Numbered from the stretch's first letter, positions 1 to 8,688 are shown. The stretch is 12,865 nt of DNA from Proteiniphilum sp. UBA5267 (GCA_002411515.1 DHTF01000093.1:1-12865); one strand, 5' to 3'. Numbers and translations: made by a program. Notes: a model not told the origin generated them from the letters alone.

Positions 1-60
1 TGGAGAGATGCATGGCGGAAAGCAAAAGGGAATGATCCCCAATTATGGGGAAATGAGTAA
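1..60 (+). CDS. possible 3' end of an upstream gene (partial)
   Basis: Reading frame 1 is open from the window edge to a TAA at 58-60 and gives a 19-residue, tryptophan- and charge-rich tail that ends LWGNE. It would be the C-terminus of a gene in the same direction as susC, with a 49-base gap to the susC start. Frame 2 is also open to a TAG at 101-103, but its translation is lysine-rich mainly because of the A tract at 59-67, so frame 1 is preferred. Nothing here identifies a protein family, and the segment could be non-coding. Confidence 0.35.
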   Translation, partial: WRDAWRKAKGNDPQLWGNE

Positions 61-109
61 AAAAAAATTAAAAGTTACACATGAAAATTACTTAACAATG
101 TAGAGAGAC
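61..109 (+). promoter_or_regulatory. susC leader, no recognisable promoter
   Basis: This AT-rich leader starts in an A tract and runs to the susC ATG. The typical Bacteroidota -7 element (TAnnTTTG) is absent, and no TTTG occurs anywhere in bases 1-109. Just upstream, TCCCCA (36-41) and TGGGGA (46-51) could form a 6-bp hairpin with a four-base loop, but no T tract follows it on this strand. Transcription of susC probably enters from upstream of the window, or starts from a promoter I cannot recognise. Confidence 0.3.
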
Positions 110-3100
110 ATGAAAAAAAGAAAATTGATGTTCCTGTTACTGATGCTATTATGTGTTGGAAACATTGGTTGGGCGATGGTAGACAATTTGGAAGTACGGC
201 AATCGCAGCGAAAGATTACCGGTAGGGTTATGGATGAACAAGGCGAATTACTCATTGGTGTCAACGTGACAGAATCGGGGACTACAAACGGTACCGTGAC
301 CGACATCAATGGTACATATTCGATTACGCTGACTTCTTCCTCGCCGATGTTGAGATTCACCTACGTGGGGTTTAAAGAGCAAGAGATTGCTGTCGGGAAT
401 CGGGGTATATTGGATGTAACCCTGGAGGAAGATTTGGAGGCTCTGGATGAAGTGGTGGTTGTGGGTTACGGTACCCAAAAGAAAGCTTCGGTTGTGGGTT
501 CTATCACCAACGTGGAACCGTCGAATCTTTCCATCACGCCTACCCGATCGCTGAGTAACAATCTTGCCGGTATGGTATCCGGTGTGATTGCTGTGCAGCG
601 AAGCGGCAATCCCTGGTTCAACAATTCTGATTTCTGGATCCGGGGTATCAGTACCTTCACCGGAAATTCACAGCCACTTGTTTTGGTGGACGGGATTGAG
701 CGTTCGTTGCACGACATCGATCCGGAGGAAATTGAATCTTTCTCTGTACTGAAGGATGCAGCTGCCAGTGCCGTATATGGGGTACGTGGTGCCAATGGTG
801 TCATCATGATCAACACCAAACGTGGAAAGATTGGAAAACCTACTGTTGAAGCACGTTTTGAACAATCCTATACTTCGCCTGTGAAGTTGTTGGACTATGT
901 GGGTTCTGTCAAATACCTGGAACTGATCAATGAGATGAATCTCGACAATGGAAGAGCGCCCTTTGCCAGCGAGGCGATGCTGCTGAACTATGCCAATCAG
1001 ACCGATCCGGAACTATACCCAGATATCAACTGGTGGGATGTAGTGGCCAAAGACAATGCAAATAGCACCAAAGCCAATCTGAGCATTAATGGAGGTTCTG
1101 ATATTTTGCGTTATTCACTGGTTGTGGGCTATTACGGCGAAAATGGAATTATCCGCAGGGATGCCAACCAGGACTGGGATTCGTCGCTGAAGGTAAACAG
1201 ATATACCATGCGTTCCAACGTGGATGTGAATGTGACCTCCAGTACCCTTTTGCGGGTGAATATCGGAGGAATGCTGCAAACGAAGAATGCTCCTCCGGGG
1301 AATGATGAATCAAACTTTGGTATATTTTATCAGGCGATGCGGATACCACCTTATGTACATCCTCCGGTATATGCCGATGGAAAAATACCAAGAGTCTTTG
1401 CCAAAGAGAATCCCTGGGCGTGGGCCACACAGCGTGGTTATGAAAAAATGAACCACAGTAAAATTGAAGCACTTACTTCAGTGGAACAGGATCTGAAATT
1501 TATCACCGAAGGGCTCAAGGCAAAATTGACTTTCGCTTTTGACAAGTTTTCCGGAAATTCAGTTACCCGCGCAAAGACACCCGATTATTACAATCCTGCC
1601 TCCGCCCGCGATGCAAATGGTAACCTGATTACAACCATTTCTCATCACGGAGAGCAATTTCTGGGATATTCCAGGGGTGCCGACTGGGGTGACCAGAGTC
1701 TTTATCTCGAGGGAATGGTTTCTTACAACAGGGTGTTTAACGGAGTGCATGATATCAACACCATGGTTTTATACAATCAGAAAGAATATGACAGAGGCGA
1801 TAAATTGCCTTATCGTACGCAGGGAGTGGCCAGCAGATTTTCCTATACCTATGACAGGAGATATGTGGGTGAGTTCAACTTCGGGTATAACGGATCGGAA
1901 AATTTTGCACCCGGTTCGAGATATGGATACTTTCCAGCATTCGCATTCGGATGGATCGTTTCGCAGGAAGAATTTATGCAACCTGTTGCCAATACCATTT
2001 CTAATCTGAAAATCAGGGGCTCGTGGGGTGAAGCCGGTAACAGTATCCTGAGAGCAGATATAGGAGCACAACGTTTTGCCTATCTTTCCACTATTGTGGA
2101 TACAGGCTCTTATCGCTGGGGTACTGAGAATAACATTTATCGTCTCGGAAGAGCTGAAGGTGACGTAGGTGTTGTCGACCTGACCTGGGAAACCGTAGCC
2201 AAATCCAACATTGGTTTGGAATTGGGATTATGGAACAATGCTGTGAATTATACTGTGGACCTTTTTAAAGAAAAGAGAAAAGATATATTTATGCAACGAC
2301 AAAATGTACCAGGATCGGCCGGTTTTAACAGAGCGGTATGGGCAAATTTTGGAAAAGTAGACAATGCGGGTATCGACATGTCGTTAACCGTCAACAAGGC
2401 ACTGAATAAAGACTGGTTCCTGTCTGCGCTCGCCAACTACACTTTTGCCCGTAACGAAGTAATAGAAATTGACGAGCCGGCCTCCATCGTGGGTACCTAC
2501 CGTTCTCAAACAGGAAAACCTGTGGGTCAACTGTTCGGACTTATTTCCGAAGGACTGTTCACAGCGGATGATTTCGATGAGAACGGTACACTGAAAGAAG
2601 GCATCCCTGTGCAGAATTTCAGCGATGTAAACAATCTCCGTCCGGGAGATATCAAATACAGGGACATGAACGGCGACGGACAGATCACAGCCGTGGATGC
2701 CACTGCCATCGGCGGTACCCGCGTACCGGAAATCGTTTACGGCTTTGGTGCCAACATCCGGTATAAAGCATTTGATTTTGGTTTTTTCTTCCAGGGTACA
2801 GGAAATGCTTATCAGATATTGGGTGGTGAAAACTGGTTGCCCGGGTCTGTACTTGGTGCCGGCAACATCTTTTCAAATGTGGACGACCGATGGACTCCGG
2901 AAAATCCTTCACAGGATGTATTCTGGCCCCGTTTGGGTGATAAGGCCGTGGCAAACAATACCGTGGCATCGACCTGGTGGCTGCGCGATATGAGCTTTAT
3001 CCGTATGAAAAATATTGAACTGGGATACACCTTCCCCAGATCGTTGACTTCCCATCTAGGAATACGCAACAGTCGCCTTTTCTTGAGGGGTTCAAACCTG

Positions 3101-3214
3101 CTTACATTCTCGGAATTTAAATTATGGGATCCAGAACTGGAAACAACGGACGGGTTAAGATATCCGATCATGAAATCGGTATCTGTAGGCCTGAGCATCA
3201 ATTTTGACAATTAA
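110..3214 (+). CDS. susC-like: SusC/RagA-type TonB-dependent outer-membrane transporter
   Basis: This is the outer-membrane beta-barrel that imports oligosaccharides using TonB/ExbBD energy, working with the SusD-like lipoprotein encoded next. The 1034-residue protein has a signal peptide (about 1-23), then a carboxypeptidase-regulatory-like beta domain (about 35-108, starting KITGRVMDEQG). A TonB box follows at about 114-123 (EVVVVGYGTQ), then a plug domain to about residue 240 containing LVLVDGIER and the SusC signature SVLKDAAASAVYGVRGANG with INTKRG. The rest is the 22-strand-type barrel. A DMNGDGQI loop late in the barrel is common in this family and is not a dockerin. Length is usual for SusC proteins (about 1000-1100). 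The chosen start places the KKRK-plus-hydrophobic signal at the N-terminus. Substrate cannot be read from the sequence. The family call is very secure. Confidence 0.97.
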   Translation: MKKRKLMFLLLMLLCVGNIGWAMVDNLEVRQSQRKITGRVMDEQGELLIGVNVTESGTTNGTVTDINGTYSITLTSSSPMLRFTYVGFKEQEIAVGNRGILDVTLEEDLEALDEVVVVGYGTQKKASVVGSITNVEPSNLSITPTRSLSNNLAGMVSGVIAVQRSGNPWFNNSDFWIRGISTFTGNSQPLVLVDGIERSLHDIDPEEIESFSVLKDAAASAVYGVRGANGVIMINTKRGKIGKPTVEARFEQSYTSPVKLLDYVGSVKYLELINEMNLDNGRAPFASEAMLLNYANQTDPELYPDINWWDVVAKDNANSTKANLSINGGSDILRYSLVVGYYGENGIIRRDANQDWDSSLKVNRYTMRSNVDVNVTSSTLLRVNIGGMLQTKNAPPGNDESNFGIFYQAMRIPPYVHPPVYADGKIPRVFAKENPWAWATQRGYEKMNHSKIEALTSVEQDLKFITEGLKAKLTFAFDKFSGNSVTRAKTPDYYNPASARDANGNLITTISHHGEQFLGYSRGADWGDQSLYLEGMVSYNRVFNGVHDINTMVLYNQKEYDRGDKLPYRTQGVASRFSYTYDRRYVGEFNFGYNGSENFAPGSRYGYFPAFAFGWIVSQEEFMQPVANTISNLKIRGSWGEAGNSILRADIGAQRFAYLSTIVDTGSYRWGTENNIYRLGRAEGDVGVVDLTWETVAKSNIGLELGLWNNAVNYTVDLFKEKRKDIFMQRQNVPGSAGFNRAVWANFGKVDNAGIDMSLTVNKALNKDWFLSALANYTFARNEVIEIDEPASIVGTYRSQTGKPVGQLFGLISEGLFTADDFDENGTLKEGIPVQNFSDVNNLRPGDIKYRDMNGDGQITAVDATAIGGTRVPEIVYGFGANIRYKAFDFGFFFQGTGNAYQILGGENWLPGSVLGAGNIFSNVDDRWTPENPSQDVFWPRLGDKAVANNTVASTWWLRDMSFIRMKNIELGYTFPRSLTSHLGIRNSRLFLRGSNLLTFSEFKLWDPELETTDGLRYPIMKSVSVGLSINFDN

Positions 3215-3231
3215 TGAATAATAGTTGACTT

Positions 3232-5133
3232 ATGAAGAATAAATATATAATCATATTGCTTTCAATCATCCTGGGTTTCAATGGTTGTTCCGATTATCTG
3301 GATTACCAGCCTGATGATTTTTTGACGATGGAAATGATCTTTTCCGATAAAATCAGGACGGAAGACTGGCTGGCCAGTGTCTATTCGTCCGTGCCAAGTC
3401 CCATGTGGGGATACTTTAAAGATCAGGGATACAATATAATGGGAGATGACATCACCATACCGCAGGAATGGCAGCAATTTGGCTGGGCCAATGTATACGC
3501 CTATACGGTGGCCAACTGGAGCCCTATTTCAGGATGGAATCCCTACTATTGGGTAGAATTGCCCAAAAGAATCCGCACCGGTCTTATTTTTCTGGAGCAG
3601 GTAAGGGTGATTCCTGAGGCCGATCTGACGCAGGAGTATGTGGACCAGATGAAGAATGAAGTACGGTTTCTGATTGCCTATTACTATTCGCTGATGATAG
3701 AACTGTATGGACCGATACCCTTTGCACCCGGCGTAATCTACAACGTAAATGCACCTGCCTCAGAGCTGATGATCGGGCAAACCCCCTACGATGAGATTGT
3801 CAACTGGATTGATACTGAACTGAAAGATGTTTCCACGAAACTGCCGGCTGTTTATCCAGATAATAACAGCTGGGGAAGAGTTACTTCGGTGATGGCACTG
3901 GCAATCAGGGCCCGGACACTGCTTTTTGCAGCAAGTCCCCTTTTTAATGGAAATCCCGATCTGGCAAACTGGAAAAATGCGGAAGGTGTGAATCTGTTCA
4001 ATGCCAAAGATGACATGAAATGGAAGCGTGCGGCTGATGCCCACAAAGAGCTGATCGATGCAGCGCATGCAGGAGGTTATGCACTGTATAAAGAATACAA
4101 TGCCGATGGGTCCATTGACCCGTTTATGTCATACTACAACCTTTCACTTAAGCGGTTTTCGGATGGGAACAAGGAGATCATCTTCGGTCGTTCCGAAAAC
4201 TCCGGCCTTGCCGATTTCCAACGGCATCATCTTCCCAAGGGGATCGCAGGAAATGCAGGCATGGGCGTTACCCAGGAGCTGGTGGATGCGTTTTATATGA
4301 AAAATGGAGAAGTTCCCATTACGGGTTATAACGCAGACGGTTCACCGATTATAAATCCTGCTTCGGGCTATGTGGAAAAAGGATTTTCCGCTGCACCGGA
4401 AAGAAGAATGACAGCCTGGCCCGGAGGTGGTCCGGCAAATTTGCGAGAAGGCAATCTGTATCCGGTAACCATGGATGGAACCTACAACATGTATTGCAAC
4501 CGTGAGCCCCGTTTTTATGTGTCAGTAATTTTCAACGAAGCATGGCTGGGTGTAGCCAACCGACGGGTAGAGTTTCTACAAAACGGTGGACGTGATACCG
4601 GATATACCTTCGACGCTCCTCAAAACGGATACAATGTACGCAAGAGAATCAGCCTGGAAGTATACCCAAGGGAGAACAGATTTCCGTATCAACCCGGCAT
4701 CCTGTACCGGCTTGCCGAAGCTTATCTGGGATACGCCGAAGCACTGAACGAAGCGCAAGGCCCCACCGCGGAAGTGTATCAGTATGTGAATCTGGTAAGG
4801 GAAAGGGCGGGAATACCTGCATTGGCCGGACTCACCAAGGAAGAGATGCGGGATGCCATCCGTCAGGAAAGACGGGTCGAGTTCAACAGCGAAGGAATCC
4901 GGTTCAATGATGTACGCAGGTGGAAATTAGGAGAAAAGTATTTCAACACCGGTCTGTACGGAATGAACTTCAACGGTACCAAAAAAAGCGATGATGAAAG
5001 TGATCCGCTTGCTTTCTACAAGCGGACATTCTATAAGAACAGATATTTCAACAAGAGAATGTATTTGTGGCCTGTACCGCAGGCTCAGATGGATATCAAT
5101 CCAAATTTGGTGCAAGCACCCGGATATGAATAA
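3232..5133 (+). CDS. susD-like: SusD/RagB-type surface glycan-binding lipoprotein
   Basis: This is the surface lipoprotein that forms a lid over the SusC barrel and captures glycan fragments. The 633-residue protein starts with a short basic, hydrophobic signal ending in a lipobox, GFNGC, with the lipidated cysteine at residue 19. Family hallmarks are the helical segment FLIAYYYSLMIELYGPIPF (TPR-like N-terminal half), the C-terminal AIRQERRVEFNSEGIRFNDVRRW block, and the terminal LWPVPQAQMDINPNLVQAPGY, which matches the usual SusD ending. It starts 17 bp after susC, so the two are co-transcribed and almost certainly form one SusCD complex. At 633 residues it is slightly longer than many SusD proteins (about 500-600). 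Ligand specificity is not predictable here. Confidence 0.97.
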   Translation: MKNKYIIILLSIILGFNGCSDYLDYQPDDFLTMEMIFSDKIRTEDWLASVYSSVPSPMWGYFKDQGYNIMGDDITIPQEWQQFGWANVYAYTVANWSPISGWNPYYWVELPKRIRTGLIFLEQVRVIPEADLTQEYVDQMKNEVRFLIAYYYSLMIELYGPIPFAPGVIYNVNAPASELMIGQTPYDEIVNWIDTELKDVSTKLPAVYPDNNSWGRVTSVMALAIRARTLLFAASPLFNGNPDLANWKNAEGVNLFNAKDDMKWKRAADAHKELIDAAHAGGYALYKEYNADGSIDPFMSYYNLSLKRFSDGNKEIIFGRSENSGLADFQRHHLPKGIAGNAGMGVTQELVDAFYMKNGEVPITGYNADGSPIINPASGYVEKGFSAAPERRMTAWPGGGPANLREGNLYPVTMDGTYNMYCNREPRFYVSVIFNEAWLGVANRRVEFLQNGGRDTGYTFDAPQNGYNVRKRISLEVYPRENRFPYQPGILYRLAEAYLGYAEALNEAQGPTAEVYQYVNLVRERAGIPALAGLTKEEMRDAIRQERRVEFNSEGIRFNDVRRWKLGEKYFNTGLYGMNFNGTKKSDDESDPLAFYKRTFYKNRYFNKRMYLWPVPQAQMDINPNLVQAPGYE

Positions 5134-5159
5134 TCGTATGAACGAAATAATATAATTCT

Positions 5160-7427
5160 ATGAAGCCATTAAAAATTACTTTAAGTTTTTTGGTATTGAT
5201 TTTACTGGGATTTACCTCCTGCAACGACGACTTTTCGGTGGATCTCTCCAACAAGCCGTTTGTGCGGATGACCAAAACCTCTGTATCTATTACAGCCGGT
5301 GAAAAATATACCATCAAAGCATCTGTCGATACATTGGGCAGCGCTTCCAAAACATTTAACTGGAGCATATTGAATCCGGAAATAGCTTCCATTGAGCCGT
5401 CCGGAAACCAATCGGCCATTATTACCGGTCTGTCGGAAGGAAGTACGGTAATCAAAGTAGAATCAGCGGACGGAAAGCTGAAATATTTTTCTGATCTGAC
5501 TGTCGGTGAAGAGCGGATCATTAAAATTCTGGCCATCGGCAACAGCTTCTCTGAAGATGCCATCGAAAATTACCTCTACGACCTGGCCCAATCGGCTGGC
5601 TATAAGGTGATGATCGGCAATATGTATATCGGAGGGCAATCACTGGAAGGACATTGGAAAAATGCTTCCGAAAATAATTCAGCTTATCAGTTGCGGCTGA
5701 TCGGACCAGACGGGGTTAAAAACAGCTTCAACGATAGAAACCTCATGGAGGTCATCGCGGGCGAGAACTGGGATTATATCAGTTTTCAGGAAGTAAGCCA
5801 GCTTTCCGGAATTATTGACGGTTACCAGGAGTTTCTCCCTCAATTAATGGCTTATGCAGCCAACCTGACTACGAATCCTGAGGTAAAATTCATTATCCAT
5901 CAGACATGGGCTTATGCCAAGGATTCAAATCATTTCGGTTTCCCCACTTATGACAGCAACCAGATGACCATGTATAATGCTATTGTGGATGCTGTGTGGA
6001 AAGCGAAAGAAATGGCCGGTGTCGACTTGGTCGTTCCCAGTGGAACCGCCATTCAGAACGGGAGGACAACTTACATGGGCGACAAGTTTACCCGCGACGG
6101 TTATCATCTGAATCTGAGCATGGGTCGTTTCACCGCCGCCAGCGCCTGGTTTGAATCGATATTCGGGAACGTACTGAACAATACCTTTGTTCCCAATATG
6201 TTTTCTGAATATGATGCATTGCTGGCGAAGACTGCCGCATCAGAAGCTGTAAAAACACCTAAGTCGGTTACCCAGTTGACAGATTTCAAATATCCGGAGC
6301 CGAATGAATTTGTTTTAACAGCTCCCCTTTTTATCGATTTTGGAGGAGTGGAAAGCCCCGCTCCGTTTAACAATTTCAGGCATCCGAATGACCAGAAGGT
6401 AGGAGGATTAACCGATATGGCTGGCAACAACTCCAATTTTGCCATTGAGATTGCCCAAAGCTTTACAGGAACCTTGTCGAGAGGCTTACAAAATGTGCTG
6501 GGATTACCCAGATCGGCCTCTGAAGATATGTTTTTCAGTGATGGTAAATTTGTGCCTCAGAGCGGGTTGACTCTGTCTAACCTAAACCGGGACCAAAAAT
6601 ACACCCTTGTATTCTATGGATCCATCAACGACAACAGAACAGAAACCGAGTTTCATGCCGTTGGCCAAAACGAAGGAATAGGATATCTGGACAATGACAA
6701 CAATTTAGGAAAACTGGTTGTGATTGAGAATATCCAGCCTGCCGAAGATGCCACCATTTCTATCCGGATAAAACCAGGCCCCAACAACGAACACTGGAAT
6801 CTGTTCTTCGGTGTAAATGCGATGATGGTCCTGCCGGAAGGAACTCCCGTTCCGGTACAACCCAACAGTTTTGAACTGGTTCGTCCTGTTTACATAGATT
6901 TTGGATTACGCTTATCAACCGCCCCGTTCTATAGCATAGAAAGACCCAACAATGACCCCCATTTTGATCTTCCGGACGCGTCAGGAATCAAGACAGGTAT
7001 TGCGCTGAGTTTCACTGCTGCTTTTAACGGTGAAAATCAGTCCGGAGCATTTACCAATACGTTGGGGCTGCCAGGTGAGGTGACGGTCGACGCAATCTGG
7101 AGCGACGTCGCCAACCCGAGAAGCGGAGTCACGCTTTACAGGCTGGATCCGAACAAGAAGTATCAGTTTGTCTTCTTTGGCTCCAGAAACGGAGTGACTG
7201 ACAATAGGGAGACGAAATATGAAGCGATCGGGTCAAACAGTGGTGAAGCTTTACTCAATGCTTCGAACAACAATTCGAAGACGGTTGTCGTCAGAGGCAT
7301 TCAGCCTACTGCAGATGGAATTGTTGACATCAGGGTATCTGCCGGACCCAACAACAACAATGGAAGTAAATTTTATTATCTTAACTCATTGTTTATTGCG
7401 CCTGACGGATATAACTTTGCACAATAA
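5160..7427 (+). CDS. surface lipoprotein: Ig-like domain, SGNH hydrolase (DUF4886) and two repeated beta modules
   Basis: The 755-residue protein opens with a lipoprotein signal ending GFTSC (lipid cysteine 21), followed by NDD, which suits surface export. Residues about 32-116 look like a bacterial Ig-like (BIG2) domain, with FNWSILNPEIASIEPSG and ITGLSEGSTVIKV. Residues about 119-345 form an SGNH-hydrolase core of the DUF4886 type: LAIGNSFSEDA puts the predicted nucleophile at S129, GG at 158-159 fits block II, SFQEVSQLSG lies near block III, and RDGYHLN supplies D313 and H316. The SGNH triad is therefore intact. Members of this superfamily are often esterases or acetylesterases. Two related modules (about 388-560 and 575-750) follow. 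It starts 26 bp after susD. Inferred role: de-esterification of the imported glycan at the cell surface. The exact substrate is unknown, and DUF4886 itself has little biochemical definition. Confidence 0.85.
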   Translation: MKPLKITLSFLVLILLGFTSCNDDFSVDLSNKPFVRMTKTSVSITAGEKYTIKASVDTLGSASKTFNWSILNPEIASIEPSGNQSAIITGLSEGSTVIKVESADGKLKYFSDLTVGEERIIKILAIGNSFSEDAIENYLYDLAQSAGYKVMIGNMYIGGQSLEGHWKNASENNSAYQLRLIGPDGVKNSFNDRNLMEVIAGENWDYISFQEVSQLSGIIDGYQEFLPQLMAYAANLTTNPEVKFIIHQTWAYAKDSNHFGFPTYDSNQMTMYNAIVDAVWKAKEMAGVDLVVPSGTAIQNGRTTYMGDKFTRDGYHLNLSMGRFTAASAWFESIFGNVLNNTFVPNMFSEYDALLAKTAASEAVKTPKSVTQLTDFKYPEPNEFVLTAPLFIDFGGVESPAPFNNFRHPNDQKVGGLTDMAGNNSNFAIEIAQSFTGTLSRGLQNVLGLPRSASEDMFFSDGKFVPQSGLTLSNLNRDQKYTLVFYGSINDNRTETEFHAVGQNEGIGYLDNDNNLGKLVVIENIQPAEDATISIRIKPGPNNEHWNLFFGVNAMMVLPEGTPVPVQPNSFELVRPVYIDFGLRLSTAPFYSIERPNNDPHFDLPDASGIKTGIALSFTAAFNGENQSGAFTNTLGLPGEVTVDAIWSDVANPRSGVTLYRLDPNKKYQFVFFGSRNGVTDNRETKYEAIGSNSGEALLNASNNNSKTVVVRGIQPTADGIVDIRVSAGPNNNNGSKFYYLNSLFIAPDGYNFAQ
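6321..6839 (+). repeat. intragenic beta module, copy A (within the SGNH lipoprotein)
   Basis: This segment encodes residues about 388-560. It starts PLFIDFGGVESPAPFNNF and contains the landmarks NVLGLP, SGLTLSNLNRDQKYTLVFYGS, DNRTETEFHAVGQNEG, VVIENIQPAEDATISIRI and GPNN. The same landmarks recur in the same order in the following module, so the two are ancient tandem duplicates at protein level. The alternating hydrophobic pattern suggests a beta-sandwich, and a carbohydrate-binding role is an inference. I do not recognise a named family. Confidence 0.75.
6882..7409 (+). repeat. intragenic beta module, copy B (within the SGNH lipoprotein)
   Basis: This segment encodes residues about 575-750 and parallels copy A: PVYIDFGLRLSTAPFYSIERP, NTLGLP, SGVTLYRLDPNKKYQFVFFGS, DNRETKYEAIGSNSG, VVVRGIQPTADGIVDIRV and GPNNNN, then a terminal APDGY. 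A short proline-rich linker (EGTPVPVQPNS, about 560-570) separates the copies. Divergence is high enough that the DNA shows no direct repeat, so the duplication is old. Confidence 0.75.
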
Positions 7428-7440
7428 AAACAGGGGATGC

Positions 7441-7478
7441 ATAAAATACAAGTTCCCGCAAGGGGACTTGTATTTTAT
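7441..7478. terminator. 17-bp stem-loop with GCAA tetraloop in the mid-operon gap
   Basis: The arms 7441-7457 (ATAAAATACAAGTTCCC) and 7462-7478 (GGGGACTTGTATTTTAT) pair over 17 bp with one G-U pair and no bulge. They close on GCAA (7458-7461), a GNRA-type loop that stabilises RNA hairpins. The hairpin starts 13 bases after the stop codon of the SGNH gene. The right arm ends in a T-rich run and the left arm starts A-rich, so it could act as an intrinsic terminator or attenuator. The T run lies inside the stem rather than after it, so an mRNA-processing or 3'-end-protecting element is an equal possibility. Structure is certain on paper; function is inferred. Confidence 0.7.
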
Positions 7479-7507
7479 TGACAATGAGACACAAAAATAT
7501 TTATAAT
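7478..7507 (+). promoter_or_regulatory. sigma70-like promoter sequence (TTGACA-18 bp-TATAAT)
   Basis: TTGACA (7478-7483) and TATAAT (7502-7507) are both perfect matches to the general bacterial sigma70 hexamers, with an 18-base spacer, directly downstream of the stem-loop. A start site about 7 bases after TATAAT would leave a leader of only about five bases before the ATG at 7519. Bacteroidota usually use a different consensus (TTTG near -33 and TAnnTTTG near -7), which is not met here, so activity in the native host is uncertain. The AT-rich gap also makes chance TATAAT matches more likely. Confidence 0.35.
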
Positions 7508-7518
7508 ACAGCACGATA

Positions 7519-8688
7519 ATGAAGCAATTGAAATTAAAAATCTTTACGGTACTCATTTTAATTTTTACCGTGACTTCGTTTGCGCAGAACCGTAATTTCA
7601 ACGGTCTCGATATGAACATGGGTAATTTGTACCGTCTCTCCGATGCAGAGACAAGATCAATCAGTCCCGAAAATTTTACCGGTGAAAAGGGAAAGGGAGG
7701 CATGGCTGTCCCTGATCCGAAGGCTTCGCGTAACACGGCCAACGCAACAAATGCAGCGCGTGACCTGGGACAAGGATGGAAGGTGAATCCCTATGTGCGT
7801 ATTGAACCCGGTGAAACCTTCACCATGGCTGAAATAGAGGGACCGGGTGCCATCCAGCATATCTGGATGACCCCCACGGGGAACTGGCGCTTCTCCATCA
7901 TCCGCATATATTGGGATGATGAAAAAGAACCCTCCGTGGAAGTGCCGGCCGGCCACTTTTTCGGTATGGGTTGGAACGAGTATGCTCACTTGAATTCACT
8001 TCCCGTCACCGTGAACCCGGGGAGTGCTTTCAACTGTTACTGGGTGATGCCTTTCCGTAAAAAGGCAAGGATTACCATGACCAACATCAACGACGCAGAT
8101 GCAATGAATCTCTACTATCAGATCGACTATACATTGACTGATGTGCCGGATGATGCTGCCTATTTTCATGCTCAGTTTCGCCGGACGAAAGTGAACAAAA
8201 CGTCCGATTATATCATTGTAGATGGCATCAGGGGTGAGGGGCAGTATGTGGGCGTATATATGGCTTGGCAGGTAAATAACAACGGCTGGTGGGGTGAAGG
8301 AGAAATAAAATTTTTCATGGATGGTGATAAACAGTTCCCTACGATCATCGGTACCGGTACGGAAGATTATTTCTGCGGTTCCTATAACTTTGACCGTAAC
8401 GGAAAATACGTTACTTTTACCACACCTTATGCCGGACTGGTGCAGGTTCTTCCGCCCGATCAAACCTACAAAGCCGGACAACGGTTCGGGCTTTACCGCT
8501 GGCATGTGATGGACCCGATCCGTTTTAAGAAGGATCTGAAGATCACCATCCAGGATCTCGGCTGGCGTCATGGCGGCCGTTACCTGCCACAACAATCTGA
8601 TATCTCGTCGGCGGTATTCTGGTATCAGACCGAGCCACACGCCAGTTTCCCTGCTTTATCGCGGTGGGAAGAACTGGAAATGAACTAA
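7519..8688 (+). CDS. DUF2961 family glycoside hydrolase (GH172), short form
   Basis: The 389-residue protein has a Sec signal peptide ending TSFAQ (about 1-22) and is a compact DUF2961/GH172 enzyme. Characterised GH172 members act on alpha-furanosides: difructose dianhydride I synthase/hydrolase from Bifidobacterium dentium and exo-D-arabinofuranosidases from a Dysgonomonas D-arabinan locus. Visible family motifs are AEIEGPGAIQHIWMTP (104-119), VPAGHFFGMG (142-151), WWGEGEIKFFMDGD (257-270) and PTIIGTGTEDYF (274-285). The acidic residues E260/E262 and E282 are the best candidates for the catalytic pair; an alignment is needed to choose between E260 and E262. The length fits single-domain GH172 proteins. 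The start is fixed by the signal peptide. It follows the stem-loop gap and precedes a second GH172 gene by 16 bp. No lipobox, so periplasmic or exported. Sugar specificity is inferred only. Confidence 0.93.
   Translation: MKQLKLKIFTVLILIFTVTSFAQNRNFNGLDMNMGNLYRLSDAETRSISPENFTGEKGKGGMAVPDPKASRNTANATNAARDLGQGWKVNPYVRIEPGETFTMAEIEGPGAIQHIWMTPTGNWRFSIIRIYWDDEKEPSVEVPAGHFFGMGWNEYAHLNSLPVTVNPGSAFNCYWVMPFRKKARITMTNINDADAMNLYYQIDYTLTDVPDDAAYFHAQFRRTKVNKTSDYIIVDGIRGEGQYVGVYMAWQVNNNGWWGEGEIKFFMDGDKQFPTIIGTGTEDYFCGSYNFDRNGKYVTFTTPYAGLVQVLPPDQTYKAGQRFGLYRWHVMDPIRFKKDLKITIQDLGWRHGGRYLPQQSDISSAVFWYQTEPHASFPALSRWEELEMN

Noticed and set aside
36..51. TCCCCA/TGGGGA hairpin near the window start as a terminator
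   Set aside because: Only 6 bp, followed by an A tract rather than a T tract on this strand, and it probably lies within the last codons of an upstream gene.
2650..2720. DMNGDGQI motif in SusC as a dockerin or EF-hand calcium site
   Set aside because: This loop is a common feature of SusC barrels and occurs once, without the paired repeat of a dockerin.
5096..5563. 155-codon minus-strand frame across the susD / SGNH gene junction
   Set aside because: It overlaps two well-supported genes and the gap with their start signal; its composition looks like a shadow frame.
7441..7478. Stem-loop as a terminal inverted repeat or trace of a small mobile element
   Set aside because: The arms are only four bases apart, there is no flanking target duplication, and no second copy is visible in the window.
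7996..8640. 214-codon open frame on the minus strand inside the short GH172 gene
   Set aside because: It lies fully antisense to a strongly supported GH172 gene, and its translation shows no recognisable domain or signal.
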